Shown one piece after another: positions 18,201 to 24,843 of a stretch of 31,616 bases of DNA (position 1 is its first letter; each line of letters begins with the position of its first letter). The notes beneath the pieces are model-generated. The model ran no database searches and was not told the origin of the DNA. It saw only the letters and a list, made by a program, of their open reading frames with translations. Position numbers and translations under genes: made by a program. Source of the DNA: a virus; IMG/VR virus record IMGVR_UViG_3300044994_000194, positions 1 to 31,616 of that record; one strand, given 5' to 3'.

Positions 18201-19993
18201 TCGACTCTCCGGTCACGATGGAGGCGGGGAAGTTCTACGCGATGCGGGTCCGGAAGAAGGACGGGACGTTCGTCTCCGTCAACATCGCGACGAACCCCGG
18301 CGAACAGACGATCCTGTACCTCGACGCGCCGATCCCGGTCGGGCAACCGGCTCCCGAGGCTGGGGATCTCTTCGGATTCGGGGAGCGCGGCTACGAATCG
18401 CGGGAAATGGTCGTCAAGTCGATTCAGATGGGCGCTGATCTCTCGGCCACGCTCACCCTCGTCGATCACGCGCCTGCGATCCACACGGCGGACGCTGGGA
18501 CAATCCCGCCTTTCGACTCCGGGATCGTCAACCCTCCAACGTGGGACGACGGCCCTGAGGATCCGATCATCGACCGCATCCGTTCTGACGACTTTGTCAT
18601 GGTCAGGGGCGCTGACGGATCCCTCGTTCCAAGAATCGTCGTCTACCTACGCCGTCCGTCTGCGGCGAACCGACCGATCCCCGTCTCGATCCAGGGGCGG
18701 TTCCGAGAGGCTGGGACGGGCGTTCCCTACCGCTACGTCTCGAACGTCCCGGCGGAGGGGCTCTCAATCCCGTTCTTCCCGGTCGAGCAGGGCGTCGAGT
18801 ACGAGCTCGCGGTCCGCTTTCGATCCGCGTCCGGTCGCGTCTCTCGATGGGTCTCCGCGACCGAAGAGGTCGTCGGACACGATCTCCCTCCGCCTGACGT
18901 CGTCTCGTTCTCGGTCGATCAGCTCTCCGACGGGACGAGACGGTACACATTCGACCTCGGGAACGAACCACCGGACGTCGTGGGCGTCCGGATCCGCTAC
19001 GCGACTGGTGGGTCCGGCGCGTCGTGGGAGTCGATGGCGAACCTCGTTGATGGCGACGGCGTCATCGAGGGCGCGTCTCCGACCGACCTCGCGATCCCGG
19101 GCGCTGGGACTTGGCGATTCGCGATCAAGATGGTCGATCGGGGCGGACTCGAATCCGTGAACGCGGTCTTCTTCGAGAAGACCCTCGGCCCCGGACCTGG
19201 CCAGAACGTCGCGTGGATCGAGGACGCGAAGGCCCAGCGTTGGCCCGGTGCGAAGACGAACTGCTTCATCGACGCTCCCGACGGCGGTCTCGTTGCCGGA
19301 TCTCAGAGGACGTGGGCGACTGTCAGGACTCCGTGGTCGCTCTGGCGCACCTGGAACGACGAGCCGTGGCCGACGATCGAGTACGAGCACACGACGACGG
19401 ACGTCGGATTCCTCTTCGACTTCGAGCCGACCGTCGTCGTTGCTGTTGACGGGGACCAGGTCGCGACGGTCTTCTTCGACTACTCCGAGGACGGAGTCGT
19501 CTGGAACGGCTACGCGAACATCCGGTCCTTCGAGGGTCGGACTGTTCGTGGGCGGTACTTCCGGACGAAGATCTCCGTCCAGAACTCCGCGACACACCCG
19601 ATCCCAGCGATCCGGGAGTTCGCGGTCGTCCTCCACGCTCCGACGGTCGTCGAGGTCATCGACAACCTCGACACGAACTCCCTCGGTCCTGCGAACCGAA
19701 TCGGCCCAGGACACTTCTATGCGCCGATCTCGTCCGCGACATTCGCGACAATCCGGACGATCTCCGTCTCGTTCAACGGGACCGGATCAGGCTGGACGTG
19801 GGAGATCGTGAACAAGAACCTCTCCCCCGGCCCGGAGATCCGGATCTACAACACAAACGGCATCCCAACAGACGCTACGATCGACGTGACGGTCCGGGGC
19901 ATCCGGAGCGCCGACGGATCAGCGACCTCGCCGCTCCCGGGAGAACTTCGCTTCAACGTCGGCAGGAACGCGGTCTTTGTCCCGTTCATCTAG
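15272..19993 (+). CDS. Giant tail-tip protein: NlpC/P60 peptidase fused to TipJ with PA14-like domain
   Basis: A 1573-residue fusion. Residues 1 to about 145 are an NlpC/P60 peptidase with Cys32 in GVDCWGLV, His102 in SHVGVAV and His114 in FLHS; such domains cut cell-wall peptides during DNA entry. Residues 150-220 resemble the ubiquitin-like start of TipJ proteins, and 224-275 are hydrophobic with small residues (TIARVLLTIAVIVASVYLG). Tip-barrel sequence follows, interrupted at about 500-620 by a PA14-like domain (GYIRVPETGDYIFAID, LRRGDHSFRFRVE), a glycan-binding fold. Tip sequence resumes to about 1100. Residues 1105-1305 look like two fibronectin-III-like domains, then a beta-rich end. 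Lambda uses separate K, I and J proteins. Roles: wall digestion, tail-tip structure and host binding. Confidence 0.85.
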   Translation: MRRLPANPPAWVSNYLSIPFRERGRSTDGVDCWGLVRLVYAERFGIALPDLSDRYTASDDGHVIRDVLTSEAAPGGSWRLREGSPREVGDVGVFRIRGLPSHVGVAVSEGRFLHSLRGVGAAVEDWTSPVWSNRVVGWYSFAGPVEVRTRRSIFEAVPGRIELPEGGSIEDMVRAGGIDPETPGIRVFLGEREVPRDYWGRVRPKAGRRVVVGVVPEGGDGKTIARVLLTIAVIVASVYLGPEIALSLGYKATGSAAAISTAVVGLVGTLAVNSLIPPPKPELSGAGDGSSRISPTISGGRNEIRRYAPIPAIFGVHRVVPPYGALPYTEIIGDEQFLRCLFVVGYGPLSIEDLRIGETSIDEFDGVEYQIRNGIDGEDGTSIYPGTVFEDALSITVSQSAGWILRTTRADTEEISIDFTFPRGLAVVESDGTRSERVVALEVEYAPSGSGAWTKINATSPTNERTLDYFFRTPECARLSRGKRTGARIEWSNNGVFPESPPAEVVAAIGQSTKLSWEATGYIRVPETGDYIFAIDACDAADLQINGKTVASFYGSHQRTGAPNYNSNQSAAIRLRRGDHSFRFRVETRDAAYMAAALGWKKPGDSTFSAIPADHFVSRSAVASWRNDVTQGYIYRVFDTSVFGGSSIIVSDNRVDVIRRGLGWAVPRGQYDVRVRRTTPDSTSDRTIDEVAWTALRSINGDDPIRVPNLARIALRIKATDQLNGVVDTLNCLASSLIPDYDSFTGEWVVRETQNPASFYRAILQGPGNKKPIPDSRIALSAIEAWHGANEANGFDGNFVFDYDGTLFERLQLVASLGRATFGIEDGKFSVVRDTAQSTPVQHFTPRNSSGFKGRRSYPDVPHAIRVRFLNEEKDFQQDEMTVYDDGFDANNATRFESMELFGVTKPSLAWRHGRYYIAVGRLRPETFELSVDFEHLVCRRGDLVLVTHDVPLLGTAAARIRQVVNDASSRPAVVEIDSPVTMEAGKFYAMRVRKKDGTFVSVNIATNPGEQTILYLDAPIPVGQPAPEAGDLFGFGERGYESREMVVKSIQMGADLSATLTLVDHAPAIHTADAGTIPPFDSGIVNPPTWDDGPEDPIIDRIRSDDFVMVRGADGSLVPRIVVYLRRPSAANRPIPVSIQGRFREAGTGVPYRYVSNVPAEGLSIPFFPVEQGVEYELAVRFRSASGRVSRWVSATEEVVGHDLPPPDVVSFSVDQLSDGTRRYTFDLGNEPPDVVGVRIRYATGGSGASWESMANLVDGDGVIEGASPTDLAIPGAGTWRFAIKMVDRGGLESVNAVFFEKTLGPGPGQNVAWIEDAKAQRWPGAKTNCFIDAPDGGLVAGSQRTWATVRTPWSLWRTWNDEPWPTIEYEHTTTDVGFLFDFEPTVVVAVDGDQVATVFFDYSEDGVVWNGYANIRSFEGRTVRGRYFRTKISVQNSATHPIPAIREFAVVLHAPTVVEVIDNLDTNSLGPANRIGPGHFYAPISSATFATIRTISVSFNGTGSGWTWEIVNKNLSPGPEIRIYNTNGIPTDATIDVTVRGIRSADGSATSPLPGELRFNVGRNAVFVPFI

Positions 19994-20007
19994 AAGGGAG
20001 TCATCGA

Positions 20008-20559
20008 ATGGCGATTACGGTACTCGACGGGAACGGTGTCGCGAGGACGTTCAAGACGACCCTCGACGGCTCCGACCATGTTACACACCAGAAGATTGAC
20101 TCGGTCGCGGGAACGGTCTCGGCGGCCCAGTCCGGTTCGTGGAACGTCGCGATCACAGGCTCGGTTCTCAACGGATCGGGGCGCGTTATGACCGACTCCG
20201 CGCGGAACGGCGACGGCGTCTTCGTCTCGTCGTCGCTTCTCACCGTCAAGCGTGCTTGGGCGAGCCTGGCGGTCGGGACGGACACCGCGTTCGTCGCGGC
20301 GGTGGCGTCGAAGAAGATCCGCGTCATCGCGGTTGTCCTGACAGCCAACGGACCGGCGACGATCGTCTTCAACTCGAAGCCTGCTGGCGCTGGTGTTGCG
20401 ATCTCGCAGACGTTCAACATCGGGAACGGCGTCGGCGCTGGCATCCTCGTTCTCCCCACTGAGGTATGCGGATGGATGGAGACGGTCGCGGGAGAGGGAT
20501 TGACCGCGACGGTTTCGACGAACAGTGTCTCGGCGCATATCCTCTACGTGGAGGTCTGA
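20008..20559 (+). CDS. Tail-tip-associated beta protein
   Basis: A 183-residue protein. The N-terminus has a short repeat-like set of strands (VAGTVSAAQSGSWNVAITGS). The C-terminal 120 residues have KKIRVIAVVLTANGPATIVF, GVAISQTFNIGNGVGAGILV and GLTATVSTNSVSAHILYVEV, a layout common in small phage tail or baseplate beta-sandwich proteins. Role is not established. GAAGGGA at 19993-19999 supports ATG 20008. It lies between the tip protein and the fibre, so a tip adaptor or receptor-contact role is plausible. Confidence 0.6.
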   Translation: MAITVLDGNGVARTFKTTLDGSDHVTHQKIDSVAGTVSAAQSGSWNVAITGSVLNGSGRVMTDSARNGDGVFVSSSLLTVKRAWASLAVGTDTAFVAAVASKKIRVIAVVLTANGPATIVFNSKPAGAGVAISQTFNIGNGVGAGILVLPTEVCGWMETVAGEGLTATVSTNSVSAHILYVEV

Positions 20560-20563
20560 TCTC

Positions 20564-21346
20564 ATGACGTGGCCCGGTTCCCCGACGTTCTCGAAAACGA
20601 ACCTCGATCAACCCTCGGACGACCCGTCGGCGGCGCGGGCGGACCTCTACAACCTCGCCACCGACGTCGAGAACGTCATCGCGGGACGAGGCCAGGCGTC
20701 GGGCGTTGCTCCCCTCGACGCTTCGTCCGAGGTTCCGAGGGCGAACCTTCCGTTCAAGACGCCGCTCCCCAAGATCGCCGCGTGGCAGACGGCAGGATCG
20801 TTCACATGGACGGTCCCGGCTGGGTGCTACCGGATCATTGTTGAGTGCTGGGGCGCGGGCGGCGGCGGCGGCTACGGAAACTCGACGACGCACCACGGCG
20901 GCGGCGGAGGCGCTGGCGGAGGGGCGATCAAGAGTTGGGACGTCACCCCGGGCGAGACGGTGAACATCGTCGTCGGCGGCGCAGGTCAGGGCGGGCTTGG
21001 ACCGACCGACGCGAACGGATCGAACGGCGCGAACTCGACTGTCACGATCGGATCGACGTCGATCATCGGGTACGGCGGCCAGGGAGGCCAGGGCGGCGGC
21101 TCGCGGTTCGGCGGCGCTGGTGGGATTGCCAGCGGGGGCGACATCAACCTTGAAGGCGGAACGGCGATGTCGGGGATTGGATCGACGGGGATGGGGGGAT
21201 TCGGCGGATCAAACTCGCGTTCCGGTCAGGCCCCCGGGCAGGGCGCTGGGTGGGGATTCGGCGGCGGCGGCTACGGCTCGGGGACGAACGGCCCGAACCC
21301 GGCGGCGTCGGGCAAGGCGGGCGGAGTCATCATCTGGTACTACTAG
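20564..21346 (+). CDS. Glycine-rich tail fibre / adhesin
   Basis: A 260-residue protein. Residues 1-85 resemble fibre bases (SKTNLDQPSDDPSAARADLY, LDASSEVPRANLP). Then FTWTVPAGCYRIIVECWGAG starts a glycine-rich domain with many GG and GGG runs, ending GGVIIWYY. Such domains occur in phage fibres and adhesins, where Gly-rich segments can pack as polyglycine helices and loops vary to change host range. GGAGG at 20550-20554 supports ATG 20564. It is the likely receptor-contact protein together with the giant tip protein. Confidence 0.8.
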   Translation: MTWPGSPTFSKTNLDQPSDDPSAARADLYNLATDVENVIAGRGQASGVAPLDASSEVPRANLPFKTPLPKIAAWQTAGSFTWTVPAGCYRIIVECWGAGGGGGYGNSTTHHGGGGGAGGGAIKSWDVTPGETVNIVVGGAGQGGLGPTDANGSNGANSTVTIGSTSIIGYGGQGGQGGGSRFGGAGGIASGGDINLEGGTAMSGIGSTGMGGFGGSNSRSGQAPGQGAGWGFGGGGYGSGTNGPNPAASGKAGGVIIWYY

Positions 21347-21360
21347 GCGGAGGTCTCTCG

Positions 21361-21600
21361 ATGGCGTCCAGCGGACCAAACTACCCCACGACACAGACGG
21401 AGACCGGCTTCGGGAATTCGTGGACGAATCCTTCCCGCGCGGCGGGATCCCCGAACGATCAGGGCGCGACTCTCGCACTCGACGGAGTCTCGAAGAAGTT
21501 GCGGACCGGCCCGGACGGTCTCGGCTTCTCGATCCCGGCTGGCGCCACGATCGACGGAATCAAGGTGACGGTTCTTTCTCGCGGGGGGGTGATCTTATGA
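21361..21600 (+). CDS. N-terminal part of a split beta-sandwich tail protein
   Basis: Seventy-nine residues, with FSIPAGATIDGIKVTVLSRG, a strand motif usually followed in related phage proteins by a second half with DDLWGTTWT and a final VTVYY. Here the frame ends soon after a run of seven G at 21583-21589, and the second half continues in the -1 frame. GGAGG at 21350-21354 gives a good start at ATG 21361. Whether the phage makes a joined product by slippage, two proteins, or the split is an indel or base-calling error cannot be told from sequence alone. Confidence 0.6.
   Translation: MASSGPNYPTTQTETGFGNSWTNPSRAAGSPNDQGATLALDGVSKKLRTGPDGLGFSIPAGATIDGIKVTVLSRGGVIL
21583..21589 (+). repeat. 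Run of seven G at the frame change
   Basis: Seven consecutive G sit exactly where the two halves of the beta-sandwich gene change frame. In the upstream frame the codons read CGC-GGG-GGG-GTG. One G more in the DNA or transcript, or a -1 ribosome slip, would join both halves into about 193 residues. Confidence 0.75.
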
Positions 21601-21941
21601 GTACGGCTGCCCCCGGGACGTACGACATCCTCGCGCAACTCGTCCGCTCGGGAACTCCCGTCGGATCATCGAAGACCGTCGCAGGTCAACAGAACGATCC
21701 CCTCGGTCCGTTCGTTGCTGTAGATCTCGGCGGCGTGGACGATCTCTGGGGTACGACTTGGACGGTGTCGCAGATCAATACCGAACTCGCGGTCGACTGC
21801 TGGTTCGATCTCGGAACCGGGACGGCGGCGTCCCCATTCGAGTTCGACGCGGTCGGCGTGACGGTCTACTACACGCTCGGCGGGAGGACGTACTCCCAAA
21901 CGTGCATTGCGATCGGGATCTCCCCGGTCTTCCGGACCTAG
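21597..21941 (+). CDS. C-terminal part of the split beta-sandwich tail protein
   Basis: An ATG at 21597 overlaps the stop of the upstream half, giving 114 residues: YDILAQLVRSGTPVGSSKTV, VDLGGVDDLWGTTWTVSQIN and VGVTVYYTLGG. This is the expected second half of the same fold, since the first half lacks the DLWG and final VTVYY elements. There is no ribosome site just before ATG 21597, so independent translation would rely on re-initiation. The stop TAG shares the sequence CTAG with the stop of the convergent minus-strand gene. Confidence 0.6.
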   Translation: MSTAAPGTYDILAQLVRSGTPVGSSKTVAGQQNDPLGPFVAVDLGGVDDLWGTTWTVSQINTELAVDCWFDLGTGTAASPFEFDAVGVTVYYTLGGRTYSQTCIAIGISPVFRT

Positions 21942-22366
21942 TTCGTCTTCGGCGCGACGACGGTCGGGAGAATCCCGACTTCTCGATAGACCCGAAGACG
22001 TTCGTCGGACCTCATCGCGAGGTCGCGCGTCTCCGAGAGTTCATTCTCCATCGCCGTAAGTCTTCGCTGGAACGCCTCGTCGACGGCCTGAAGAGGGCGG
22101 ATCCAGGCAGTCCCAGCCGAGCCGACGATGGTGACGACCACCGCGATCGCGGCGATGACCCACCCCCAGTTCGTCTTGTTGGATGCGGCGGCGTCCCTGC
22201 GAATCTCGGCGAAGCCTGCGACAACGTTCGACGAGAGACGATCGACCGATGTCTTCACAGACTCGATCTCGTTCGAGAGGGTGCGTACTCCCACTTCGAG
22301 CGCTGACACCCGAGGGGTCAGTTCGGAGTTCATGGACGGCGGCTCGCCGAGTGGTCCACTCTGCAT
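21938..22366 (-). CDS. Coiled-coil membrane protein, possible holin or lysis accessory
   Basis: A 142-residue protein. Residues about 15-60 form a heptad-patterned coiled coil (LEVGVRTLSNEIESVKTSVD). One strongly hydrophobic segment follows (WGWVIAAIAVVVTIVGSAGT, about 67-88), then a second charged helix (RRLTAMENELSETRDLAMRS). Single-span coiled-coil membrane proteins occur in phage lysis cassettes, but I see no endolysin nearby, so holin is only a guess. I prefer the start at 22366 because GGAG precedes it by about eleven bases; an internal Met at 22333 has no ribosome site. Confidence 0.6.
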   Translation of the reverse strand: MQSGPLGEPPSMNSELTPRVSALEVGVRTLSNEIESVKTSVDRLSSNVVAGFAEIRRDAAASNKTNWGWVIAAIAVVVTIVGSAGTAWIRPLQAVDEAFQRRLTAMENELSETRDLAMRSDERLRVYREVGILPTVVAPKTN

Positions 22367-22401
22367 GGCGTGGAGTCTCCGTATCGAATGGCCGAAGAAC
22401 C

Positions 22402-22424
22402 CCGGGGAGGTCGCCCGTCCCCGG
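22402..22424 (-). other. Short hairpin between two minus-strand genes
   Basis: CCGGGGA (22402-22408) and TCCCCGG (22418-22424) form a seven-pair stem with a nine-base loop in a 71-base gap. There is no T tract on the minus strand, so it is more likely an mRNA stability element than a terminator. Confidence 0.3.
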
Positions 22425-22437
22425 AGTCGAGAATCGC

Positions 22438-23187
22438 CTACCCGTGGATGACTGGCGTCGAGTTGCGGGACTGAGCGGCATCGACCTCGATCTTCCCGAT
22501 CGGCGTCTGGATCGTGTCGAGCACCGCCGAGTGCTTCGAGATCGCGGTCCTGACCTCCGGCGCAATCTCCGCGAGGGCGTCGATCGAGGCGACGATTCGG
22601 TCGATCGCGACGGTCTTCTTCGTGACCTCTCCCTCTAGCTCCATCTTCGCGCGCGCCAGGCGGGCGCCTCGCCAGACAAGGCCGCCGATAATGGGCGCCA
22701 ACGTCGCGGCTCCAGGGATGACCATGCCGATCAGAGACCCGACGTCTGACCCGGGGTTCGGCGTCCCGGGCGCTGACGTCTCGATGATCTTGTCGGCGGT
22801 CGCGATCCTCTTTCCGAGTTCGCTCGAAATTGCGGTCGCGCGGTCGATCTTCGCGAAGGCGTCCTCGATCCGCTTCGAGATCTCGACCATCGACGACGAT
22901 GCGGCGGCGATCGCGGTTTCGACGGCGGCGCGTTCGGCGCTCCCGGCTTCAAGCTGAGCGACCGTGGCGACGAGTCGTTCTCGATCGGATCGGAGGTCGT
23001 CGATCGTCTTCTGCATCGAGGCGACGTTCGCGTTCGCGCGCTTGACGGCGGCGTCGATCTCCGTCTTCTGATCGACGACCCTCTCCCGCTGCTGGCGGAC
23101 GGACTCGGTTGATTCGCACCCGGGAGAGAAGGCGATGATGGGCGCAAGGCACAGGACGGCGACGAGACTGGTCGTTCTGATCTTCAT
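22438..23187 (-). CDS. Lipoprotein-like coiled-coil protein
   Basis: A 249-residue protein. It starts MKIRTTSLVAVLCLAPIIAF then SPGCESTESV, which resembles a lipoprotein signal with a Cys after a short hydrophobic stretch; S-P-G before the Cys is a poor lipobox, so lipidation is uncertain. Residues about 28-120 are a long charged coiled coil. A hydrophobic Gly/Ala region (SLIGMVIPGAATLAPIIGGL) near 155-175 may be a membrane segment or helix packing face. A spanin-like or envelope role is possible but unproved. The start at 23187 is supported by GGAGA a few bases upstream; an earlier in-frame start would run into the terminator at 23240-23278. Confidence 0.6.
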   Translation of the reverse strand: MKIRTTSLVAVLCLAPIIAFSPGCESTESVRQQRERVVDQKTEIDAAVKRANANVASMQKTIDDLRSDRERLVATVAQLEAGSAERAAVETAIAAASSSMVEISKRIEDAFAKIDRATAISSELGKRIATADKIIETSAPGTPNPGSDVGSLIGMVIPGAATLAPIIGGLVWRGARLARAKMELEGEVTKKTVAIDRIVASIDALAEIAPEVRTAISKHSAVLDTIQTPIGKIEVDAAQSRNSTPVIHG

Positions 23188-23239
23188 CGGTGGGTCTCCA
23201 TTCGGCGTGGGAAGTCCGCGCCGTTGCGAATAGTAGGGC

Positions 23240-23278
23240 AAAAAACAACCCGCGCCATCCCCGGAGGGACGGCGCGGG
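23240..23278 (-). terminator. Rho-independent terminator of the LRV-repeat operon
   Basis: On the minus strand an eight-pair stem (CCCGCGCC/GGCGCGGG, 23249-23256 and 23271-23278) extends inward with a TCCC/GGGA helix and a CGGA loop. It is followed by TTGTTTTTTG. This is a textbook intrinsic terminator, 55 bases after the stop of the last repeat gene. Confidence 0.85.
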
Positions 23279-23332
23279 CAGGAGAGGAGAGAGAACCGGA
23301 TGATTCTAGCCCCGGAGGATCGGGTCGAGGAT

Positions 23333-24103
23333 TTAGGGGGCGGCGAGGCGCACGGTCCAGTGCGCGTCCGTCATCGCGCGCTCGCGCTGCTCGGGCGACA
23401 GATTGCCGAGTCCGACGGCGGCGGAACGCACGTACCAGTGAGAATCCGTCAACGCCCGCTCATGCTGATCGGGACTCAGACCGCCGAGTCCGACGGCGGC
23501 AGCACGCACGGCCCAGTGCTCATCAGTCAAGGCCCGCTCAAGCTGCGCGGGCGTGAGATTGCCCAGTCGGGCGGCGTCGGAACGCACGTACTCGCTCGCG
23601 TCCGTCAACGCCCTTTCACGCTGCTCTTGGGTCAGGTCGCCCAGCCTGACGGCGGCGGCCCGCACGTACTCGCTCGCGTCCGTCATGGCCCGCTCGTGCT
23701 GATCGGGACTCAGACCTCCGAGTCCGACGGCGGCGAGGCGCACGCCCCAGTCATCATCAGTCATAGCCCGCTCATGCTGATCGGGACTCAGACCTCCGAG
23801 TCCGACGGCGGCGGAACGCACGTACCAGTGAGAATCCGTCAACGCCCGCTCGTGCTGATCGGGACTCAGACCTCCGAGTCCGACGGCGGCGGAACGCACG
23901 CACCATTCAGCATCCGTCAGGGCCCGCTCATGCTGATCGGGCGACAGGCCGCCCAGTCTGACGGCGGAGGCCCGCACGCACTCGCTCGCGTCCGTCAACG
24001 CCCGCTCATGCTGCTCGGGCGACAGGCCGCCACATTCGACGGCTTCGGCACGCACTTCCCAGTCATCAGCAGTCAGGCGTTGCTCTTGCTCACGTGCGCT
24101 CAT
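23333..24103 (-). CDS. LRV/HEAT-like repeat protein A, ten 26-residue repeats
   Basis: A 256-residue protein built almost wholly from ten 26-residue units of the form ALTDxxWxVRxAAVxLGGLSPDQHER. The D-x5-VR-x-AAV signature and the length fit leucine-rich-repeat-variant or HEAT-like solenoids, which usually bind protein. Variable residues sit between TD and VR: ASEC, AEWC, SHWY, DDWG, ASEY, EHWA, AHWT. Repeats 4 and 9 share SHWYVRSAAVGLG, pointing to recent duplication. AAAGGAG six bases before ATG 24103 fixes the start; an ATG two codons earlier abuts the ribosome site. The last unit is truncated (LAAP). It is the distal gene of a three-gene operon. Function is unknown; host-protein binding or decoy is inference. 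Confidence 0.82.
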   Translation of the reverse strand: MSAREQEQRLTADDWEVRAEAVECGGLSPEQHERALTDASECVRASAVRLGGLSPDQHERALTDAEWCVRSAAVGLGGLSPDQHERALTDSHWYVRSAAVGLGGLSPDQHERAMTDDDWGVRLAAVGLGGLSPDQHERAMTDASEYVRAAAVRLGDLTQEQRERALTDASEYVRSDAARLGNLTPAQLERALTDEHWAVRAAAVGLGGLSPDQHERALTDSHWYVRSAAVGLGNLSPEQRERAMTDAHWTVRLAAP

Positions 24104-24194
24104 GTCCATCTCCTTTCGTCCCGGCGACCAGCCGGATCGGGTCGGCCGTCGGGCCGACATCATCGTCGCGCGATCGCTCAATCTGGCCACTCAT
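24090..24194 (-). CDS. Possible mini-gene coupled between repeat genes
   Basis: Thirty-four residues beginning MSGQIERSRDDDVGPTADPI, ending GHERT. The start overlaps the stop of repeat gene B in ATGA, with GGAAGGAG at a good distance, and the end overlaps the start of gene A by 14 bases. Strong ribosome-site placement argues for translation, perhaps only to couple A to B. Nothing in the peptide is recognisable. Evidence is limited to layout. Confidence 0.4.
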   Translation of the reverse strand: MSGQIERSRDDDVGPTADPIRLVAGTKGDGHERT

Positions 24195-24823
24195 GGCATA
24201 CTCCTTCCGGCGGCGGCGGCCCGCACGTACTCGCTCTCATCAGTTAGCGCGCGCTCGTGCTGGGCTTCGCTCAGACCGCCCAGTCTGACGGCGGCGATGC
24301 GCACTTGCCAGGCAAGATCCGTCAACGCCCGCTCATGCTGATCGGGACTCAGACCGCCGAGTCCGACGGCGGCAGCACGCACGTACCAGTGCGCGTCCTT
24401 CAGCGCGCGCTCATGCTGATCGGGCGACAGATTGCGGAGTCTGACGGCTTCGGCACGCACGGTATCGCTCGTGTCCGTCAGAGCCCGCTCATGCTGATCG
24501 GGACTCAGACCGCCGAGCCTGACGGCGGCAGCACGCACGGCCCACTCACGATCCGTCAACGCCCGCTCGTGCTGATCGCGCGTCAGACCGCCCAGTCTGA
24601 CGGCGGCGAGGCGCACGACCCACTGAGCATCCTTCAACGCCCGCTCGTGCTGATCGCGCGTCAGACCGCCCAGTCTGACGGCGGCGATGCGCACTTGCCA
24701 GGCACGATCCGCAAGCGCCCGCTCGCGCTGCTCGGGGCTCAGGCCGCCCTTCCTGACGGCGGCAAAGCGCACGTACCAGTCATCAGCAGTCAGGCGTTGC
24801 TCTTGCTCACGTGCGCTCATCAT
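24191..24823 (-). CDS. LRV/HEAT-like repeat protein B, eight 26-residue repeats
   Basis: A 210-residue paralogue of protein A with eight units. It shares the N-terminal cap SAREQEQRLTADDW, then carries units such as ALKDAQWVVRLAAVRLGGLT and ALTDREWAVRAAAVRLGGLS. Positions between D and VR differ from those of A (RAWQ, AQWV, REWA, TSDT, AHWY, LAWQ, ESEY). The C-terminus ends abruptly in AAAAGRSMP, as if a repeat was cut and the downstream ribosome site reused. AAAGGAG six bases upstream of ATG 24823 fixes the start. It lies 20 bases after gene C. Same fold and likely role as A. Confidence 0.82.
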   Translation of the reverse strand: MMSAREQEQRLTADDWYVRFAAVRKGGLSPEQRERALADRAWQVRIAAVRLGGLTRDQHERALKDAQWVVRLAAVRLGGLTRDQHERALTDREWAVRAAAVRLGGLSPDQHERALTDTSDTVRAEAVRLRNLSPDQHERALKDAHWYVRAAAVGLGGLSPDQHERALTDLAWQVRIAAVRLGGLSEAQHERALTDESEYVRAAAAGRSMP

Positions 24824-24843
24824 TGCCTTCTCCTTTCGCTTCG

